64,000 nt of DNA from Mauremys mutica (lineage: Eukaryota; Chordata; Testudines; Geoemydidae). The notes under the pieces are model-generated. The model searched no databases. It worked only from the letters and a program-made list of their open reading frames with translations, and was not told the DNA's origin. The stretch covers positions 39,530,003 to 39,594,002 of the forward strand of contig NC_059075.1 of assembly GCF_020497125.1 (NCBI RefSeq), in the 5' to 3' direction. The translations under genes were made by a program, and so were the position numbers. Below are positions 34,129-43,717 of this stretch, piece by piece. The first letter of the stretch is position 1, and every line of letters begins with the position of its first letter.

Positions 34129-34930
34129 CAGGGGCGGGCAAACTTTTTGGCCTGAGAGCCGCATCAGGTTTCAGAAATTGTATGAAGGGCCAGTTAGGGG
34201 AGGGAGTCATGGCCCGCCCTCCCATCTGTCCCCCCCCAGGACTCCTGACCCATCCAACCCCCCCACCGTTCCCTGATGGCGCCCTGGGACCTCTGCCCTA
34301 TCCACATACCCCCACTCCCCATCCCCTGACTGCTCCCAGACCTCTGCCCCTGACTGCCCCCCTGCCGCCCATCCAACCCCTCCTCTCATTCCTGATGGCC
34401 CCCCCAGGACCCCTGCCCCATCCAACCACCCCTTCTCCCTGGCCCCTGACTGCCCCTGCCGCCTCATCCACCCCCCCCTCCTTCCTGACTGCCCCCCCGG
34501 GACCCCTGGCCCCCTTCAACCCCCTGTGTCCACCCCAACCCCTATCCACATCCCCACCCCCTGACCACCACCCTGAACTGCCCTCTATCCAACTCCTCCT
34601 GCTCTCTGCCCCCTTACCGCGCTGCCTGGAGCACTGGTGGCTGGCGGTGCTACAGACGCACCACCCAGCTGGAGCTGGGCCATGCCGCCGCTGCCACCGC
34701 GCAGCTCAGAGCACTGGCTCAGGCCCGGCTCTTCAGCTGCGCTGCCGCAGGAGCTCACAACCCCACCGCACAGAGCATTGTGCTGGTGGCACAGCGAGCT
34801 GAGGCTGCAGGGGAGGGGGAACAGCAGGGGACGGGACGGGGCCTAGCCTCCCAGGCCAGGAGCTCAGGGGCCGGGCAGGACAGTCCCGCGGGCCAGATGT
34901 GGCCCACGAGCCAAAGTTTGCCCACCTCTG
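34129..34930. mobile_element. hAT-type non-autonomous element, 802 bp, perfect 8-bp duplication
   Basis: The ends caggggcgggcaaacttttt and, at the right, ccaaagtttgcccacctctg are inverted relatives. The exact 8-bp duplication CTTCAGAG flanks it at 34121-34128 and 34931-34938. The middle (34200-34640) is extremely C-rich with repeated ccctgactgccccc and catccaacccc units, which opens a spurious 206-codon Pro-rich frame. The host LINE reads on across the insertion. Confidence 0.93.
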
Positions 34931-35157
34931 CTTCAGAGCATGGCTTTGCATCTCTGCCCATCCTGGCTAATAGCCATTGATGGACCTATCCTCCATGAAT
35001 TTATCTAGATCTTTTTTGAATCCTGTTATAGTATTGGCCTTCATAACATCCCCTGGCAAAGAGTTCCACAGGTTGACTGTGCATTGTGTGAAGAAATACT
35101 TCCTTTTGTTTGTTTTAAACCTGCTGCCTATTGATTTCATTTGGTGACCCCTAGTTG

Positions 35158-35637
35158 TTATGTTATGAGGAGTAAATAGACTTCTTTATTTACTTTCTCT
35201 ACACCAATCATGATTTTATAGACCTTTATCATACCCTCCCTTAGGCGTCTCTTTTCCAAGCAGAAAAGTCCCAGTCTTATTAATCTCTCCTCATACAGAA
35301 GCCGTTCCATACCACTAATCACTTTTGTTGCCCGTTTCTGTCCCTTTTCCAATTTCAGTACATCTTTTTTGGGATGGGGCGATCACATCTGCACACAGTG
35401 TGCAAGATGTGAGCATACTATGGATTTATATACAGGCAATATGATATTTTCTGTCTTATTATCTATCTCTTTCCTAATGATTCCGAACATTCTGTTAACT
35501 TTTTTGACTACTGTTGCACATTGAGTGGATGTTTTCAGAGAACTACCCACAATAACTTCAAGATCTCTTTCTTGAGTGGTAACAGCTAATTTAGACCCCA
35601 TTATTTTATATATAATTGGGATTATGTTTTCCAGCAT
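35158..35637 (-). pseudogene. CR1-group ORF2 C-terminal fragment, frameshifted
   Basis: Two minus-strand frames give consecutive parts of a LINE ORF2 C-terminus. The first, 35383-35637, has LAVTTQERDLEVIVGSSLKT, STQCATVVKKVNRMFGIIRK and YKSIVCSHLAHCVQ. The second, 35158-35352, has EKGQKRATKVISGMERLLYE and LIRLGLFCLEKRRLREGMIK. The order and content match the region after the RT core in CR1 proteins. A frameshift near 35355-35382 separates the two pieces. No catalytic residues remain, so it is a dead fragment. Confidence 0.8.
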
Positions 35638-36244
35638 GCATTACTTTGCATTTATCAACATTGAATTTCATCTGCCATTTTGTTGCTCAGTCACCCAGTT
35701 TTGTGAGATCCCTTTGTAACTCTTCGCAATCTGCTTTGGATTTAACTATCTTGAGTAGCCTGGTATCATCTGTAAGCTTTGCCAGTGCCACCTCGTTGTT
35801 TACCCCTTTTTCCACATCATTTATGAATATGTTGAACAGTACTGGTCCCAGTACAGACCTCTGTGGGACACCACTAATTTACCTCTCACCTTTCTGAGAA
35901 CTGACCATTTTATTCCTACCTTTTGTTTCCTATATTTTAACCAGTTACTGATCCACGAGAGGACCTTCCTTCTTATCCCATGACAGCTAAGTACACCATA
36001 TCCACTGGATCACCCTTGTCCACGTGCTTGTTGACCCCCCTCAAAGAATTCTAGTAGATTGGTGAGGCATGATTACAAAAACCATATTGACTTTTCCCCA
36101 ACAAATCATGTTCATCTATGTGTCTGATAATTCTGTTCTTTACTGTACTTCCAATCAATTTGCCTGGCCCTGAAGTTAGGCTCACCAGCCTGTAATTGCC
36201 GGAATCACCTCTGGAGCCTTTTTTAAAGCCTGGGAGCTTAAATT

Positions 36245-36630
36245 CATAACTTTGCTAGACACTAAAAATCCCGGTTTTAATAAAGACACTGGATTTACGA
36301 TAATCTGTAATCCACTAACCTACCTTTTTTTTTCTATGACTACAGAGTATTAATGGGCCACTTCATCTTGAATGGTCAATACCTGTTAACTACTTATGCT
36401 AAACAATCTGATCCACTCTGTATTTAGCTGTGACACTCTGAGTACCTTTCCCTGATGTGCAGAAGATCTCTGCATAACTCAAAAGTTTGTCTCTTTTACC
36501 AACAGCAGTTGGTCCAATAAAAGATATCAGCTCACCCACACTGTCCCCAAGAAACACAGACACCTCTGCAGCTCCACACCGGAGAGAGACAGCCCAGCTC
36601 ACACCAAACTGCGCCCTTACCAATCAGAAT
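36245..36630. repeat. 386-bp tandem duplication, unit 1
   Basis: The unit runs from cataactttgctagacacta to accaatcagaat and is followed at once by a second unit. By eye the two differ at only two positions (tgtgacac/tgtaacac and agctcacac/agttcacac). On the minus strand the unit carries a 74-codon frame with SFIGPTAVGKRDKLLSYAEI; I know this word as part of a common turtle dispersed repeat but cannot classify the repeat. Confidence 0.92.
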
Positions 36631-37016
36631 CATAACTTTGCTAGACACTAAAAATCCCGGTTTTAATAAAGACACTGGATTTACGATAATCTGTAATCCA
36701 CTAACCTACCTTTTTTTTTCTATGACTACAGAGTATTAATGGGCCACTTCATCTTGAATGGTCAATACCTGTTAACTACTTATGCTAAACAATCTGATCC
36801 ACTCTGTATTTAGCTGTAACACTCTGAGTACCTTTCCCTGATGTGCAGAAGATCTCTGCATAACTCAAAAGTTTGTCTCTTTTACCAACAGCAGTTGGTC
36901 CAATAAAAGATATCAGCTCACCCACACTGTCCCCAAGAAACACAGACACCTCTGCAGCTCCACACCGGAGAGAGACAGCCCAGTTCACACCAAACTGCGC
37001 CCTTACCAATCAGAAT
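36631..37016. repeat. 386-bp tandem duplication, unit 2
   Basis: This is the second unit, offset by exactly 386 bp, ending accaatcagaat before non-duplicated ccaaaacaggccaccaatca. The stretch 37017-37355 after it is unassigned; it includes aattaaaaaaatttattaag and could be part of the same repeat family or of an LTR. Confidence 0.92.
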
Positions 37017-37359
37017 CCAAAACAGGCCACCAATCACATGTGTATCAAATTAAAAAAATTTATTAAGATGATGTTTTTAAAAAGTGAACGGCACAGAGTT
37101 TAAGCAGGGGGTGCAAAGTTCGGTTTAAGATCCGGTGTCACAAGGAATATATAATCTGCAATATCCCCGATTGGGGGTAAAAGGTTGACGGGTCAAAGTA
37201 CAGACATTGTACAGACATTGAGATATGAGGGTATGTTGATCATATAATGAATATGTTCAGGTGTGGAGCATAATGAGTGGAAACGATGATGAGGGTGGAT
37301 TGACCCTCATTTGGTGAGATTTAACCTTCAGTGAGTTTATGGTTCCAGTTCATATGGTC

Positions 37360-37743
37360 TGTCAAAGTTAGACTCAGGACTCACAGTTTGTCAGACCACT
37401 CTGTTTTATTAGCACAGCGCTTCTGCTAATAACACCCAGATAATGTGAGCCCCATGCAAGACACAAACTATCTTATTTATACAGATAAAAGGATGAGAAA
37501 CTTAACAAGATAACAAAGGAAGCAGAATCAGATAAGTTTACCTGGGTTAGGCATGCATATTTTATTCCCTTACTAACTACTACCCATCTTCTGTTAATGT
37601 TTTGCCATTAGCACCATTGTTTATGCCTAATGTTTCTTTTCCTGGCACCTGTATTTCAACATTTCTTATTTCTGCTTAAAGGTACATACAACATTTCTTT
37701 AATCCATTCTTATTTTTACAATATAATTTATTCTACTTTCACA
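37360..37743 (-). repeat. 3' LTR of the endogenous retrovirus
   Basis: 384 bp, TG..CA, no difference from the 5' LTR seen by eye. On the minus strand it holds a TATA-like TATAAATAAGA (37471-37482) and an AATAAAA poly(A) signal (37404-37410) about 65 bp downstream, so U3, R and U5 follow the normal order. Confidence 0.95.
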
Positions 37744-37755
37744 ATCCCTCCTTTT
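37744..37755 (-). promoter_or_regulatory. Polypurine tract
   Basis: On the minus strand AAAAGGAGGGAT lies directly before the 3' LTR start TGTGAAAG. This is where plus-strand DNA synthesis of a retrovirus is primed. It is intact. Confidence 0.85.
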
Positions 37756-37954
37756 GGTCAAGCTTACGCCATGACCAAAATTTTACTGGGTTTTACACAT
37801 TAACCGTTTTTTTTTTAAATCTTTTTGTTTATTAGCAATATTTAAAATTATTGTATTAGCACTCTGTTCTGGGGCAGTTACCTGAGTAGCATGCCTTATA
37901 CAATTTTGGGTACAACAGGAGACTAACTGAAAACATACAAAAATTATTAGGATT

Positions 37955-38600
37955 TCAAACAGGATAGTTAGGGCTTCCTGAAACAACCAGTTTCCTATAC
38001 CACAGAATACTTAGCCACTTCCATAAAGAACTTGGCTTTTTATGGGGAATATATGCGATTTGTTCTAAGTGGCTAGCGTGATCTATTACCTTATTGGTAT
38101 CGTCAGGTATAAACACACAACATTGTTTTTTTTTAATGAGAGCACAGGTCCCTCCTTTGGCCGCCAGCACTATGTACAATGCCTGACGTTTTTGGAGGGC
38201 CACCTGTCGGACCGCCCCTGTTTCTTTGGCCAGGGCTCTTAAAACTTTTTCCAGTTTTATTTGCCATTATTTTAACTACTTCTTTTAACCTCAGGAGCCT
38301 TTTTGCCCGGTGTATTACTCCCCCAAGTGGGTTAAAGGAACTGCCAATAGTCTTTTTCCAGGTGTCATTACTGTTCCATATTGTATTAAACGGACGAGGT
38401 CCTCCAGTGAAGTCTGGGGAATTGAGTGGGATAGCCAGGACAGGAACATCAGTTTGACAGTGGGCTGGGATGTGGCTGCAGACCCAGCATTTAGAAATAT
38501 TAAGGGTCTGAGCTATCCACACTTGCTGCTGGATAAAAGAATTGTCATTGTGGACTCCCCCGACCTTCAGACACCAACAGCCGAGGAACAGGCACCACAT
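37955..38600 (-). pseudogene. env: Retroviral envelope remnant (SU end and TM part), frameshifted
   Basis: An envelope glycoprotein normally carries receptor binding (SU) and membrane fusion (TM). The first frame, 38133-38600, contains CWVC at 38478-38489, the C-x-x-C motif of gammaretrovirus-type SU. The second frame, 37955-38203, contains LQKRQALYIVLAAKGGTC and then ALIKKKQCC, the TM region around the immunosuppressive-type segment and disulphide motif. Here the spacing is C-x7-CC, one residue longer than the usual C-x6-CC, within a run of nine A. The two frames overlap and are offset by one, so an indel breaks the gene between them. No convincing cleavage site, signal peptide or membrane anchor is visible. 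Not functional. Confidence 0.75.
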
Positions 38601-39905
38601 GTTGGAGGCAGGGCCCTTCTGGTTCTGACAACCTTAACTGAGGGAACTGTAGTCAGTTTTATGTCCACCAGGCAGCAGGCACTAGGCTCACTACTGCTTT
38701 TTCTTGGGCCTTGCTTTAGGTAGTCGTCTGCTTCTGGCAACCCTTACGAGAACGTAGATTGTAAGGTATTGCAGGCTGTTCCTCTACGTCATCTTCTGGA
38801 GTCAAAATTGACTCTGCGTGGTCCTGAGGTGATGATTGGTTCGCTGGGGTGGTGCATTTTTACACGGCAAAGCATGTATTCATGCTGCGGATGCCAGACA
38901 GTTTAACAGCAGTTTGGGTAGTAAGCAGTGCCTGATGATTCTTTGATACTCTTTAAGTCTTTTTGCTTCTTTTCTTGACTCTGGCTATAACAATGGCCTT
39001 TACACCTTATCTTTTCCTGATGCATTTATTCCTCATTCACACAAACAGATTGAGAATACAAACAGTAGTATTTTATATTGAGCAAAAAGGCATTGCAAAT
39101 TAAACCTTGCTAAGTTTTACAATTAACCAAGACAATTTACATTGAGACCCAGGCCTTTAATGTTTTTCTAATTTACTTAACATAGACACAATAGAGAATC
39201 CTGTCTCTTACTACCTAAATCTTAAAACAAAGAGTTAGAGAGGGCCCAATTTGTAATGCATATGGGAAAACAGAATCTTATAGTCCCAGAGGGTCATTTC
39301 TTTCTGCTATTCAAAAAGGGTGGCTGGTAGGATGAAATCAAATTATACATTATAAAGTCCAGCTCCTACATATCCCCCTTTTGACACTAAGATTATCAAT
39401 CGCCAGTGTCACTTCTTATGTAGTAAAATACTGGGAGGTGATTTGGGCCTGTGGCTTTAGCTTTGCATACATTTGTTTTATTTACCAGCATATTTTAAAC
39501 ATTTTAATTAAACACATATAATTTAAAACCAAAAACAATTAGGGGTAGTAACATTAGTATGCCAGTAGTTGTGGGAGACCATTCAGATAATATGAATGGT
39601 TCTGTTTTCCACATTGTTTTGTTTGTTTGTTTTTAGGAACTATGTTACCTTTTTAAACAGATAATGGGTAACTGTTTGCCATTTAATGCCAAGACTGATA
39701 GAGAACTTAGCTAAATTAGTGCTTACAGTAAGCTGAGACTTTTTGGTTGTGGCAAATAGTAAATGTGATTATTGGTAAACACAGTACTTACATTACATGT
39801 ACATTTGTCTACTGGTGGGTTGCTAACACTTTTATTTTTTTAAAACACTTTTTTCCAAGAATTAACACACACATTGCCCGTTATACAATACTTTGGCCTA
39901 ATTAT

Positions 39906-40303
39906 TAATTGTATCCCACATACAGGATTCTAGTGAGATGCCTTTACTACAGGGCTTTGGAGCAACAGGCATGGATAAGCATACCCACTTTTGAGGAGTT
40001 CACTTGGTACAACCTCTAGTGTCCAATAGTTTCCCTTCCTTCCCAGCCCACTGGCTTGAGGTTTGAGGTAGCCAGAAGGATTCCAGGTGCAATCTGTGGA
40101 GTGGGCTAACTTTTTATTTTTTTTGCTTCCAGAGCCTGTTGGTGTGCAATTTTAACAACAATTTCTTTACTTAACAAATTTTGTCTTACCGTACTGGAGA
40201 CATACTGCATCCAGTTATATTGATAGGTATTAAACAATAATCTTTTTCTTTGATTTAACAGATGCATTAAAACCTTAATATTTTCTGATATTACCCAAAA
40301 CAT
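39906..40303 (-). pseudogene. Possible upstream envelope (SU) remnant
   Basis: A minus-strand frame of 65 codons (40106-40303, with LLFNTYQYNWMQYVSSTV) is followed in nearby frames by Cys- and Trp-containing stretches such as DCTWNPSGYLKP and YWTLEVVPSELLK. Position upstream of the SU-end frame fits the N-terminal part of an envelope gene. No diagnostic motif supports this, so it is a guess from context. Confidence 0.3.
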
Positions 40304-41970
40304 CTTATGTTCTAAATATCTGCATTTTAGTACATTTTATAGCTATTGCAGTATTTTTTTTTTTTTAACTTATTTGTTTTTGTAATAGGTTGTTCTGTAG
40401 CTGGTATTAGCTTTTTCTGATTTTCTGAAAGACAAAAATAACATTTTTCTACCCCTTTCAGGGTGGCATTGATTGTTGCTTAAAATATTCCTTTTTTTTA
40501 CAAATACCCTTGCTGATTGCAGGCAAAACAGAGGAATTACCCCCATATTTTCCTGTGGTTTTTTTGTTTTATAGGCAGGCCAGGTTTTAATGGGTTCTAC
40601 TTTTTAAGAGTTATGGGGAAATTATTCCACTGTTGAGGTATACCACCTTATGAATTTAATAACTAAAGTTTTTTTTCTTATATAGCAGACCAAGTTTGTA
40701 ATGTTTTTTTTGCTGTGTTAAGCTTTAAGTTTATTTACAGGTAATAGCTGAGAAGCATTATTACCATATTACCTTTAAGGTTTTTTTCAAAAATTATACA
40801 CACTATACGTTGTTACAGGGGTACTTACTAACATTAAATTTATTTCAATGTTTAATATTAACAATAACATTTAGCATCAAATCTCTTAAAGGGATCTTGT
40901 TATACCATGTTTTTTATTTAGGCAATTTTTTCTGTGCTGGCAGTTTTTACCTTCCTTTATCAGTTAGGTAATTTGCATTAACACAGGCTTGGCTTGTGGA
41001 TTCAAAGCCATTAGCAGAGCTCAGAGACTTTGTCTTAAAAGGGACACAATTAACTTCCACCAGAGTTTTAATTTCTTTCCACTTTTAACTCCTGCTTACA
41101 AAACACACAGAGATCTGAAAAAGAAAACAGTCTATTGCGGCTCTTTTTGGAGCCCTAATAGGATTTTAATTCAGTAGCATATTTTATTTGTATTTTTTTT
41201 ACCCCTTTTTACAATATACACTGCACATGTCCTAGGGAAAAAGCACATTTCTTCTATATTACAACTTTTTTTTTTTTTAAACATTAGCCATATCAATTTT
41301 TACATACGATGTAACTGTTTTTTTTTTCTTACAGAGTTTTTATGTACCCTTATTAAAAGTGACAGTCTGATTACACAGAGCCATTTTAAGGCTCAGTGTT
41401 TTTAACATTGCTTCTTTTTGTTTTGTGCACCTCACCTCTGCTGTTGCTTCAGAGGAGGGGCACTGTTAAAATATTTTTTTTTTAATTCTTTCACTACAGC
41501 TCTTATCTGCTATTGTTACCAAAAAAAAACCAAAAACAACCAACCAAACAAAAAGACTCCAGAATCTTTCCCTATTCTCCTGATTTTGACTGCCCTATTG
41601 CAGCCATGACTTGGTTTTTATTTAAAAAACATTTTAAATTTTATAAAGAATCAAGTTACCCCTTAAGGGTTAAATGCTAAATCCCAAAGCCAAACAACAC
41701 TAATTACCTGTGTCTTGCAAAAAGGTCTGTCGGTTTTGCAACTTTGAATTAAGAGTCAAATGAATTTTTAGTGGCATTAAAAACAAAAACAAAACTAATT
41801 TATCTTACACCTACAAAACAGGAGTTTTACAAACCAGATGTGCTGGTTTAGATTCTTAGAACTTTACATATTTTTACAGATAACTAGATACATACACATT
41901 TTCTTTTCCTTAACATTCCTTTGCACTGCTTTGTTTTTACATAGCTCTATATATATTTGGATTATTTACA
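40304..41970 (-). other. Retroviral interior without recognisable pol
   Basis: This part should hold protease, reverse transcriptase and integrase. I see only A-rich coding-strand sequence (T-runs on the plus strand) with frequent stops. The word FLQDTG near 41720 on the minus strand faintly resembles a protease active-site region, but a stop follows. No RT or integrase motif was found. Length is about half of a full pol. Confidence 0.4.
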
Positions 41971-42724
41971 GGCATTCTTTTGGAAAATGGCCCATTTTCC
42001 CTTCAGAATGGCTGCAAAGAAACCAAGAATTCTCTCTCTTTAACGTGGTCCTTTTTAACATTTTCACAAAGTTTAACTGCTTAATTTTCTCCAGCCCTTG
42101 TAGAGTTAACTTTTCACTTTCTTTCCTTAAATCACTCGTTTATCTCCCAAAATAACACCTTTATCACCTCAGATTTCACCATTTTAAGTATTGTTCCAGG
42201 GGTTCATGCCTGCACTTACTGCTTTTCTTACTTCTTACACTATGCCCTTAGGGCTTCCAACCTGTTTTTCAGTTTTGTTTTTTTTTATCTGTTGCTTGCC
42301 TGCTTTTCTGGGCCCGATCCTGCTTTTTGTCCTTTTTACAATGAGATGGGAGTATTAAGGGGGTTGGATCGATCCGGGGTGGGTTTTTTTGAGAACGGGG
42401 TAAAGGGGAGCGCTCGGTCTGGTGGTGGGAGAGGAGGCTTTTAATAAAGCTTTCAACTTATTATTTGAATATTTGAGAGAGGTGAGTTTTTTATTTTGTC
42501 CAGCTACGATTTGCCTCTTTCCACCACTGAATGAAACAATTAACCTCTTTTTTAGCCAATTTAGTTTTAGGTTGGCCGAGTTTGTCCTTTAAGACGTCCA
42601 CTCGGTCTTTGTTCCAAGATTTTAACAGTGGCCACTGAGTTTTGGGATCCCCCTGAGTTAGCCTAGACCATTTTTCCAGAAATTTACAGGAGTCCGGACC
42701 CTTCTTACAGGAGTCTGGACCCAT
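41971..42724 (-). pseudogene. gag: Gag remnant, internally deleted
   Basis: A 77-codon frame at 42491-42724 starts with MGPDSCKKGPDSCKFLEKW, where a duplicated 19-bp word makes the GPDSCK repeat, and ends at a stop after RSWTK. Its position 585 bp after the primer site fits the gag start, with a matrix-like domain. At 41971-42016 the minus strand reads GKMGHFPKEC after a nearby Cys, a decayed zinc-knuckle word of a nucleocapsid. The distance between the two, about 460 bp, is too short for a capsid domain. The gene would be about 0.75 kb instead of the usual 1.5 kb or more, and it is full of stops. Confidence 0.55.
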
Positions 42725-43308
42725 CCTAAATACATAAAATGAGCCGGCGTTCGTTTAGGGAACTGTCCCTACTTAGACATCTGGTTACCCATACAGGAGG
42801 ACTTCACACACCAATCGCACAAGAAGGAAATTCGGGTTTGTCAGAGCAATGCCCAGTGCAACACACAAAAGGAGCCCACAGGCTACTGCCTCAATTGCCC
42901 TTGCTTTCACACCCAGGGATTTACCCAAAGTGTGGTGCGGCTGCAATTGTGCAGATTCCACTCACTCAGACCGCAGGGACAGGAACCCCTTGGTTGGCCG
43001 ATCCCCGGACGGAGATGGCACCCAGACTTAAACACTCCACAGGAAGACGGATAGACACAGAGACAGAACAGTCCTTAGTCCGGACAAAACACAGAAATAA
43101 TTACCTGACCAGATTCCTGATGTCAGATCCCGGGATCCCTACCAGAACAGAGTGGGAACCAACAGGTTCAATGGCGTAGACTTCACTGTGGTCGTGCACC
43201 TTTCCGTTCTGGTGGAGGACCGCTCGGGCCAAATGCCCAGGTGCCGGCTTCCACGGTCGTCCTACAAAAACAGTCAGGAATCACACAGCCCCAGTGAAGA
43301 CGGTTGCC

Positions 43309-43326
43309 ATCTCGGTGGAACCTCCA
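43309..43326 (-). promoter_or_regulatory. Primer binding site, tRNA-Gln type
   Basis: On the plus strand atctcggtggaacctcca lies 3 bp inside the 5' LTR. This is the 3' end of a vertebrate tRNA-Gln including CCA, so the minus strand is a perfect 18-nt complement. In a retrovirus this site primes first-strand synthesis. Confidence 0.88.
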
Positions 43327-43329
43327 AAT

Positions 43330-43713
43330 TGTCAAAGTTAGACTCAGGACTCACAGTTTGTCAGACCACTCTGTTTTATTAGCACAGCGCTTCTGCTAAT
43401 AACACCCAGATAATGTGAGCCCCATGCAAGACACAAACTATCTTATTTATACAGATAAAAGGATGAGAAACTTAACAAGATAACAAAGGAAGCAGAATCA
43501 GATAAGTTTACCTGGGTTAGGCATGCATATTTTATTCCCTTACTAACTACTACCCATCTTCTGTTAATGTTTTGCCATTAGCACCATTGTTTATGCCTAA
43601 TGTTTCTTTTCCTGGCACCTGTATTTCAACATTTCTTATTTCTGCTTAAAGGTACATACAACATTTCTTTAATCCATTCTTATTTTTACAATATAATTTA
43701 TTCTACTTTCACA
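43330..43713 (-). repeat. 5' LTR of the endogenous retrovirus
   Basis: 384 bp, the same as the copy at 37360-37743 at every position I compared. The TATA-like word is at about 43441-43452 and the poly(A) signal at 43374-43380 on the minus strand. Confidence 0.95.
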
Positions 43714-43717
43714 GGTC

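Larger units (their letters stand above)
33965..36240 (-). mobile_element. CR1-group LINE 3' part, minus strand, split by hAT element
   Basis: The left edge contains reversed 3' sequence (ggtcagcccaatggtccatc). The LINE runs to 34128, is interrupted by an 802-bp hAT element, resumes at 34931 or 34939 and continues to about 36240. This copy belongs to a different CR1 subfamily from the other copies, judged by its words. It is 5' truncated: the endonuclease and catalytic RT core are not visible. Confidence 0.8.
37356..43717 (-). mobile_element. Endogenous retrovirus, minus strand, identical LTRs, degenerate interior
   Basis: Two 384-bp direct repeats with TG..CA ends frame a 5.6-kb interior. 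The 4-bp target duplication GGTC lies at 37356-37359 and 43714-43717. A tRNA-Gln-type primer site follows the 5' LTR and a polypurine tract precedes the 3' LTR. Gene remnants in order on the minus strand are a short gag-like frame, a nucleocapsid-like word, and envelope pieces near the 3' end. I see no reverse transcriptase or integrase motif between about 40300 and 41960, and this part is A-rich on the coding strand with many stops. It cannot make virus proteins. The envelope remnants and 4-bp duplication suggest a gammaretrovirus-like relative. Confidence 0.9.

Noticed and set aside
34182..34802. 206-codon Pro-rich open frame on the plus strand
   Set aside because: It lies in the C-rich array of a hAT element with perfect ends and duplication; low-complexity composition explains the open frame.
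36245..37016. A third LTR pair
   Set aside because: The two 386-bp units are directly adjacent with no interior, have no TG..CA ends and no target duplication, so they are a tandem duplication.
38310..38723. 137-codon open frame on the plus strand
   Set aside because: It is antisense to the envelope remnant, which has real family motifs on the minus strand.
42739..43179. 146-codon open frame on the plus strand
   Set aside because: It lies opposite the untranslated leader of the minus-strand retrovirus, between primer site and gag start.
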